Assembly (NCBI RefSeq): GCF_000757725.1
Contig: NZ_JJMU01000054.1
Span: 82,441 to 146,440, forward strand
Length of the DNA: 64,000 nt
Source of the DNA: Sphingobacterium deserti
GTDB taxonomy: Bacteria; Bacteroidota; Bacteroidia; Sphingobacteriales; Sphingobacteriaceae
Direction: 5' to 3'
Part shown: piece after piece, positions 59,541-64,000 of the stretch
How positions within the stretch are numbered: the first letter of the stretch is position 1
How the letters are laid out: every line of letters starts with the position of its first letter
Notes under the pieces: generated by a model
Databases searched by the model: none
Told to the model about the DNA's origin: nothing
The model's input: only the letters and a program-made list of their open reading frames with translations
Program-made: the position numbers and the translations under genes

Positions 59541-61745
59541 ATGAAGTGTTTTTATTCATATATACTGTCCGTAATTTCTTTTTTCAGCATAGTAACGCAG
59601 GTGCATGCTGACACCTATCCCGAAGTGGTTTTCGACAATAGCTTGGTAAGAGGGGTCTATGCGAAAAGCAAAGTAGAATACCAAGGACAATCCTGGGTCG
59701 AAAACTTAAATGGACATCTATTAGTATCTGACACCTTGTTTTTCACGCCAGGCAACGCCCTTTCAATACAATACAAATCTGCGCCGGCAGGCGATTGGAA
59801 GGTCGACCTGCAATACAATCGTCAAAAATTAACCTATCAGGTTAATCAGTCTGATTTTTTGGTGTTTCAGCTATTCGTGAAGACGGAGTACACGCAAAAG
59901 GGAGACCTACCTAAAATTGGGATTAAACAGCGCCATAATGAAACAGACTATCTGGACTTAATGCCCTATATGGAAGATTTTTCCTATAATACATGGACGA
60001 GAGTCAAGATACCGATAGCTAAATTCAAGAACTTAATGATGCGGGAGCCTATTACGGCAGTTCGTTTACTACAAAACAATGCATCTGAGAAAACACATCA
60101 GATATTCATTGATCAGATGGAGTTTCTGCCGAAAAACGTCTCGCAGGTAAGGCTGTCATCGCCAGCTATTCTTTCTTCAGCGATAGCGTATGATAAGCAG
60201 GTGCATTTACAGTGGCAACTTCCGTTGACGCCATCTATCCGATATATCAAAATTTATCGCTCTGAAGATGGCAAAGCATTCACCCCGGTAGGCATCAGAC
60301 CCACTTCTATGCAAAGCTGCTTGGATTATGTACCTGACTTAAACAAGACCTATTACTATAAGATTGCTTGGATAGACTATAATTATGTAGAGTCGCCATT
60401 TTCGCCGGTGAAGGAGGTGAAGACAAAGCGATTAAATGAAAATGAGCTGCTTGATCTTGTGCAAGGTGCACATGTTAATTATTTTACGGAAAATTACGAT
60501 ATCAATAGTGGGATGTATCTGCCTTTCGGTATGAAAGATCGAGCAGTAGTGTCCGTAAAAGAAAGTGGTAACGCCATCTTAAGTTTGATCGTTGGGGTAC
60601 AGCGTGAACGCTTGAATAGGCAAGTGGCTGTAGGCCGGATCAACCGCATATTAACTTTTTTGGCAAAAGGACAAAATCGATACGGAATTTTCCCGACGTA
60701 TTTTGACGGGAGGACGGGCTTGCCGGATTATAGAGAGAACGAACCGACATACGACGTCTTAGCTACCTCATCACTGATTGAATCCCTGCTGGTCGCCCGG
60801 CAGTTTTTTAATGATGAGCGCGACAATGAGGCGAACCTTCGAGATAAAATTTCAAAGCTTTATGATGGCGTTCAATGGGATCGCCTTTTGGCGAGTGGCT
60901 ATGAGGACGTATTATTGGAACGGGTATCTGGCGTAGATTCTGCAAAACAATATGCTACGTTGGGTGGTGTTAACGAGTCGATTAATGCCTACCTTTTGGC
61001 TATGGCGTCACGCACGCATCCTATTCCCTTATCGGCCTACGAAAATGGTATTAAGCATATTGATCTTCGGTATGCATCGGCCTATAGTAAAATGGATAGT
61101 TTGGCAAAAGATACGCTATCCTTGGTACGTGAAACGTTCAGGCTAGCCTTCAATCCACTAGGAAATGAGGTGAATGAGAATGCCGAGCGCGTTTCCATAC
61201 GCCAGGATACGATGCTGTATGGTGAACACTTATTATTTGGCAGTGCAAGAGGAAGTCTACTCGAATTTTATAAACCCTTTTTTACGATCGATCCGAAGTT
61301 GTTGGCTGATTCGGAAATCAATTACGAAGAAGCGATACGCAATTATATAAAAGTTCGTAAACGTCGTGATAATGAGATAGGCGTAGGATCGACGGATTCA
61401 GACATTTGGGGATTCTATCAATTGACGGATAGTGTGGGGAGCTATCGTATCAATCCGGCAATTGCGCCCGCCTCGATGTTTTTACTGCCAAACGAAGGAC
61501 GGAAATCAATATTAGCACTTTATGAGAATAAAAGTGAGAACTTTTTTACCGAATATGGATTTCGTGCATGGCTAGATCTTCGCGATAACGATGTTTCCGA
61601 GGAATATTTCGCGACAAATCAAGCGGCGGTGGCCGTTTGTATAGAAAACGCACGCTCGGGTTTGATCTGGAACCTCTACAAGGAGATACCGGAAATCAAG
61701 CTGGTGCTTTCGAAATTAAGAGAGCGCAATCAAAAAACGAATTAA
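59541..61745 (+). CDS. Glucoamylase-family (GH144-like) multidomain exported protein
   Basis: 734 aa. Signal peptide to about residue 23 (VTQVHA); carbohydrate-binding-like beta-sandwich (~30-200, with SYNTWTRVKIPIAKF and HQIFIDQMEFLP); FN3-like domain (~205-290, VHLQWQLPLTPSIRYIKIYRSEDG); then an (alpha/alpha)6 barrel (~300-730): ELLDLVQGAHVNYFTENYD, NAILSLIVGVQRERLNR, RYGIFPTYFDGRTG, GSTDSDIWGFYQLTDS, YGFRAWLDLRDNDVSEEYFATNQAAVAVCIENARSGLIW. The barrel matches the glucoamylase-like family that includes GH144 beta-1,2-glucanases. Several segments differ from typical members, so activity is uncertain. Stand-alone gene. Confidence 0.75.
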   Translation: MKCFYSYILSVISFFSIVTQVHADTYPEVVFDNSLVRGVYAKSKVEYQGQSWVENLNGHLLVSDTLFFTPGNALSIQYKSAPAGDWKVDLQYNRQKLTYQVNQSDFLVFQLFVKTEYTQKGDLPKIGIKQRHNETDYLDLMPYMEDFSYNTWTRVKIPIAKFKNLMMREPITAVRLLQNNASEKTHQIFIDQMEFLPKNVSQVRLSSPAILSSAIAYDKQVHLQWQLPLTPSIRYIKIYRSEDGKAFTPVGIRPTSMQSCLDYVPDLNKTYYYKIAWIDYNYVESPFSPVKEVKTKRLNENELLDLVQGAHVNYFTENYDINSGMYLPFGMKDRAVVSVKESGNAILSLIVGVQRERLNRQVAVGRINRILTFLAKGQNRYGIFPTYFDGRTGLPDYRENEPTYDVLATSSLIESLLVARQFFNDERDNEANLRDKISKLYDGVQWDRLLASGYEDVLLERVSGVDSAKQYATLGGVNESINAYLLAMASRTHPIPLSAYENGIKHIDLRYASAYSKMDSLAKDTLSLVRETFRLAFNPLGNEVNENAERVSIRQDTMLYGEHLLFGSARGSLLEFYKPFFTIDPKLLADSEINYEEAIRNYIKVRKRRDNEIGVGSTDSDIWGFYQLTDSVGSYRINPAIAPASMFLLPNEGRKSILALYENKSENFFTEYGFRAWLDLRDNDVSEEYFATNQAAVAVCIENARSGLIWNLYKEIPEIKLVLSKLRERNQKTN

Positions 61746-61801
61746 GTTTAAGCGGAAAGGCTCAAATTTATTATATTTACCGCTAGACTAAAGGAAAATT
61801 C

Positions 61802-62317
61802 ATGAAACATATACGTACTGCTGCCGTGCTACTCACATTAACCCTTGCTGCAAGCGCTTGTAAGCAAAAAGCTATTATGGTTAACCCCGGAGCTGTAGTT
61901 AGCAAGGATGGAACAGATGACGGTTTGAAAAATGTAAAGAGCGAATTTGAAAATGCCGCTCGCACAGATGAGGGTATAAAGTTTACATTATCGTCCGACC
62001 TATTGTTCCCAACAAATTCTTCCTATCTGACGGATAAAGCGAAAGTTGAGCTTAGCAAAGTGGCTAAACTGTTGAAGAACGATACGTCGAAAAAGATTAG
62101 AGTAGATGGGCATACGGACTCAACAGGCGAGGAAAATTACAATAAATGGTTGTCTGATAAACGCGCTGCCTCTGTAAAGAAATTTTTGGAAGATGCAGGC
62201 ATCGGTGCGGCTCGGATAGCAACGAAAGGCTTAGGGCAAAGTAAACCTGTTTCTGATAACAAAACACCAGAAGGGCGTCAAAAGAACAGACGTGTAGAAA
62301 TAGTTATATTAAATTAA
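61802..62317 (+). CDS. OmpA-family peptidoglycan-binding lipoprotein
   Basis: 171 aa. Lipoprotein signal (LTLTLAASACKQ, Cys20). Short linker, then an OmpA C-terminal domain (residues ~60-170): FTLSSDLLFPTNSSYLTDKAKVELSKVAKLLK, IRVDGHTDSTGEENYNKWLSDKRAASVKKFL, and KGLGQSKPVSDNKTPEGRQKNRRVEI with the conserved Asp and Arg that grip diaminopimelate. It anchors the outer membrane to peptidoglycan. Strong terminator directly downstream. Confidence 0.93.
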   Translation: MKHIRTAAVLLTLTLAASACKQKAIMVNPGAVVSKDGTDDGLKNVKSEFENAARTDEGIKFTLSSDLLFPTNSSYLTDKAKVELSKVAKLLKNDTSKKIRVDGHTDSTGEENYNKWLSDKRAASVKKFLEDAGIGAARIATKGLGQSKPVSDNKTPEGRQKNRRVEIVILN

Positions 62318-62336
62318 AAGATACAGTTACTACTGT

Positions 62337-62380
62337 AAAAACCGTCGTAAGCTTTCCTTGTATTGCTTACGACGGTTTTT
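62337..62380. terminator. Bidirectional terminator, 16-bp stem
   Basis: AAAAACCGTCGTAAGC (62337-62352) and GCTTACGACGGTTTTT (62365-62380) pair perfectly with a 12-nt loop. Separates the convergent OmpA lipoprotein and tenA. Confidence 0.9.
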
Positions 62381-62424
62381 GCTTTTAGTAGAGCATGTTA
62401 CATGGCGTCCATTTTTAACCGATC

Positions 62425-63078
62425 TTACCAGACCTTCTGTGCATAGGCAGCATCCCAAAACATAAACTCAAGACGTGACGCAGAGATAAACGCCTCCAAC
62501 ATCCGCGTTTGCATTGCTTCTGTAGTTTGTTCGGCCATCGTGTCTACATAATACTTGGCTAATGTCACCCCATCGGCAAAGTCGGTGCCGCTGTAGGTGG
62601 CGATCCAAGCTTCGTAAGGGTTTTGCGCATTTGATTGATTTTCAAAAATCTTATCGCCCACTACTTTGTAAATCCAAAAACAAGGCAACACTGCCGCCAT
62701 AGCAACCTCTAAAGGTTCGAACGCTGCTACACTTTTCAAGAAATGTATGTAGTGATGACATACAGGGCCGATTTCAATAGGGTGATCGCTGGCAATTCCA
62801 AATTGGGAAAAGTATGTTTCGTGCAAGACCTTCTCTACTACAAGTGCATTCTTGCCAAACTCAAAAAAATCCAAGGCTTGTCTATTATCCTCCGATTTAC
62901 TGCCTAAAGCCGCCAGCACGCGACCGAAATGCTCTAAGTATTTGGCATCTTGCTGCATATAAAACTGGAACTTTTCGAGTGGTAGAGTGCCGGATTGCAG
63001 CTCCTGAATAAATGGCATTTGAAAAATAGTATGGAGTAGGGGCTGTATGCTTTCCCACGCTTTGTCAGTCCATTTCAT
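62425..63078 (-). CDS. tenA: TenA-family thiaminase II / aminopyrimidine hydrolase
   Basis: 217 aa. Helical heme-oxygenase-like fold: FIQELQSGTLPLEKFQFYMQQDAKYLEHFGRVLAAL, HYIHFLKSVA, AAVLPCFWIYKVVGDKI with the catalytic Cys, and NPYEAWIATYSGTDFADGV with the Glu/Tyr region. Hydrolyses aminopyrimidine to HMP for thiamine salvage. It overlaps the thiD end by 14 bp, the distal gene of a thiE-thiD-tenA operon. Confidence 0.93.
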   Translation of the reverse strand: MKWTDKAWESIQPLLHTIFQMPFIQELQSGTLPLEKFQFYMQQDAKYLEHFGRVLAALGSKSEDNRQALDFFEFGKNALVVEKVLHETYFSQFGIASDHPIEIGPVCHHYIHFLKSVAAFEPLEVAMAAVLPCFWIYKVVGDKIFENQSNAQNPYEAWIATYSGTDFADGVTLAKYYVDTMAEQTTEAMQTRMLEAFISASRLEFMFWDAAYAQKVW

Positions 63079-63904
63079 AATTGATGAGTGTTTTGGGGTT
63101 GAAAAAATGATTTAAGGGTCCATTGCCATGACCTATACGAAGCTTTTGACCGCTCTGTATGGCTTGATGCACATAGTCTAAACTATTTGATACCGCTTCC
63201 TCTAGGGTTTTGCCTTGCGCTATAAAACTTGCTATTGCAGATGAAAGGGTGCATCCAGATCCATGTGTGTTTTGCGTTTCTATACGCGATGATTCATAAC
63301 TTTTCGTCATACCGGATTGTTGCACAAGAAATGTAGTAAGGGTGTCGCTTGTTAAGTGACCTCCTTTTACAAGTACGGCATTACAGCCCATGGATATGAG
63401 TGTTGTACCAGCCTCCTGCATGGCTTCGAGAGTTTGTACCGTATGCCCAACCAACACAGAAACTTCATCTAAATTGGGCGTAATAATCGTCGCTTTTGGA
63501 AAGAGGTCCTCGATACAAGCCTGTATCGTATCTTCCTGAATCAATTGATGTCCACTGGTTGATACCATAACCGGATCGAAAGTAACCGGGCCCTTATAGT
63601 GTTTTAGGTAATCGTTTATGCAACGTACCAAAGCGACGCTATGCACCATACCTATCTTAATGGCATCGGGTGGAATATCATCGAATATAGCGTCCAATTG
63701 CTCTCGAACGGCATCTGTCGGGATGTCATAAATATTTCGCACACCTTGCGTGTTTTGTATAGGAAGGGCAGTGAGCACATTCATCGCGTAGCAGCCTAAG
63801 GCAGATATTGTTTTTGTGTCCGCCTGAATGCCCGCTCCGCCACTTCCGTCAAATCCTGCAATACTCAGCACGGTAGGAACCTTATGCGTTCTTGTGTCTA
63901 TCAT
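63065..63904 (-). CDS. thiD: Hydroxymethylpyrimidine/phosphomethylpyrimidine kinase
   Basis: 279 aa. Ribokinase-like: VLSIAGFDGSGGAGIQADTKTISALGCYAMNVLTALPIQNTQG at the N-terminus, IKIGMVHSVALVRCI, FDPVMVSTSGHQLI, TIITPNLDEVSVLVG, AVLVKGGH and NTHGSGCTLSSAIASFIAQG with the catalytic Asp/Gly anion hole (Cys variant GSGC). Phosphorylates HMP twice for thiamine synthesis. Its ATG overlaps the thiE stop by four bases (ATGA). Confidence 0.96.
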   Translation of the reverse strand: MIDTRTHKVPTVLSIAGFDGSGGAGIQADTKTISALGCYAMNVLTALPIQNTQGVRNIYDIPTDAVREQLDAIFDDIPPDAIKIGMVHSVALVRCINDYLKHYKGPVTFDPVMVSTSGHQLIQEDTIQACIEDLFPKATIITPNLDEVSVLVGHTVQTLEAMQEAGTTLISMGCNAVLVKGGHLTSDTLTTFLVQQSGMTKSYESSRIETQNTHGSGCTLSSAIASFIAQGKTLEEAVSNSLDYVHQAIQSGQKLRIGHGNGPLNHFFNPKTLINYEMD

Positions 63905-64000
63905 GATAATAAATCTTTTAATTGTTGACTTGCGGCTCGCGGATCAGCTGCCTGGCAGATCGCGGACACCACCGCGACGCTGTCTGCGCCAGCGGCGACC
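63901..64000 (-). CDS. thiE: Thiamine-phosphate synthase, 3' part
   Basis: Only the last 33 codons are inside the window: VAAGADSVAVVSAICQAADP then RAASQQLKDLLS and TGA. GADSVAVVSAI is the C-terminal phosphate-binding strand of ThiE, which couples HMP-PP to thiazole phosphate. Placement directly before thiD confirms the call. The 5' part and any TPP riboswitch lie beyond the window. Confidence 0.88.
   Translation of the reverse strand, partial: VAAGADSVAVVSAICQAADPRAASQQLKDLLS

Noticed and set aside
63901..64000. TPP riboswitch for the thi operon
   Set aside because: The operon's 5' end is outside the window; nothing like a THI box is present in the visible part.

Overview
The window comes from a Bacteroidota chromosome, most likely Sphingobacteriaceae (Sphingobacterium/Pedobacter-like). 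The evidence is SusC/SusD pairs, a hybrid two-component regulator, a MurF-alanine racemase fusion, futalosine-pathway menaquinone genes, TAnnTTTG-type -7 promoter elements and almost no Shine-Dalgarno sequences. I saw no phage, integrase, transposase or CRISPR array; this is chromosomal DNA with one carbohydrate-degradation locus and unusually repeat-rich intergenic regions.

Layout. 1-2698: end of a thioredoxin-like protein, pyrF and two lipoproteins. 3025-5184: an acyloxyacyl (lipid A) hydrolase-like outer membrane protein and an AEC permease. 5266-14569: a one-direction cluster of mostly exported sugar oxidoreductases (SUMF-domain protein, two Gfo/Idh/MocA proteins, ApbE, TIM-barrel isomerase, MFS permease, GMC oxidoreductase and its gluconate-2-dehydrogenase-subunit-3-like partner), which I read as a periplasmic oxidised-sugar (3-keto-glycoside type) pathway. 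14729-15859: acyl-ACP thioesterase and a small conserved protein. 16215-33775: a heparin/heparan-sulfate-type polysaccharide utilisation locus (PUL). It has a 1343-aa hybrid sensor/regulator, a leftward operon GH88-PL12-PL12-sulfatase, and a divergent rightward operon SusC-SusD-heparin-lyase-I-like protein. 34114-35267: an XRE-cupin regulator behind a perfect palindrome, then tRNA-Gly, tRNA-Leu and tRNA-Pro. 35763-45852: outer membrane protein, recX, murF-alr, DUF502 protein, a degenerate LytS-like protein, DinB, GH43, a WYL regulator and ppk1. 46308-54219: a histone-H1-like protein, NDH-2, hisD/hisG behind a histidine-rich leader peptide, a GNAT protein, tyrA and an aminotransferase. 54379-64000: an ABC exporter, mqnE / histidine phosphatase / mqnA, a second identical tRNA-Leu/tRNA-Gly cassette, a glucoamylase-family protein, an OmpA lipoprotein and tenA-thiD-thiE.

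Strongest observations. (1) Both divergent PUL promoters carry a pair of 13-bp direct repeats with a 21-bp period, in the same orientation relative to their gene, ending exactly 19 bp before the -7 box; this is a candidate binding code for the linked hybrid regulator. (2) An unannotated 19-codon leader peptide with six histidines lies upstream of hisG, with its own promoter. (3) A mosaic of dispersed intergenic repeat modules occurs at five sites, including a 41-bp copy identical at 2.77 and 20.5 kb, paired inverted elements, and a 7-bp tandem array ending next to the tyrA start codon. (4) A palindrome sits over the XRE-cupin promoter. (5) The SusD-like protein carries an inserted glycine-rich duplicated segment. 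All family assignments are by eye from motifs, without database searches.
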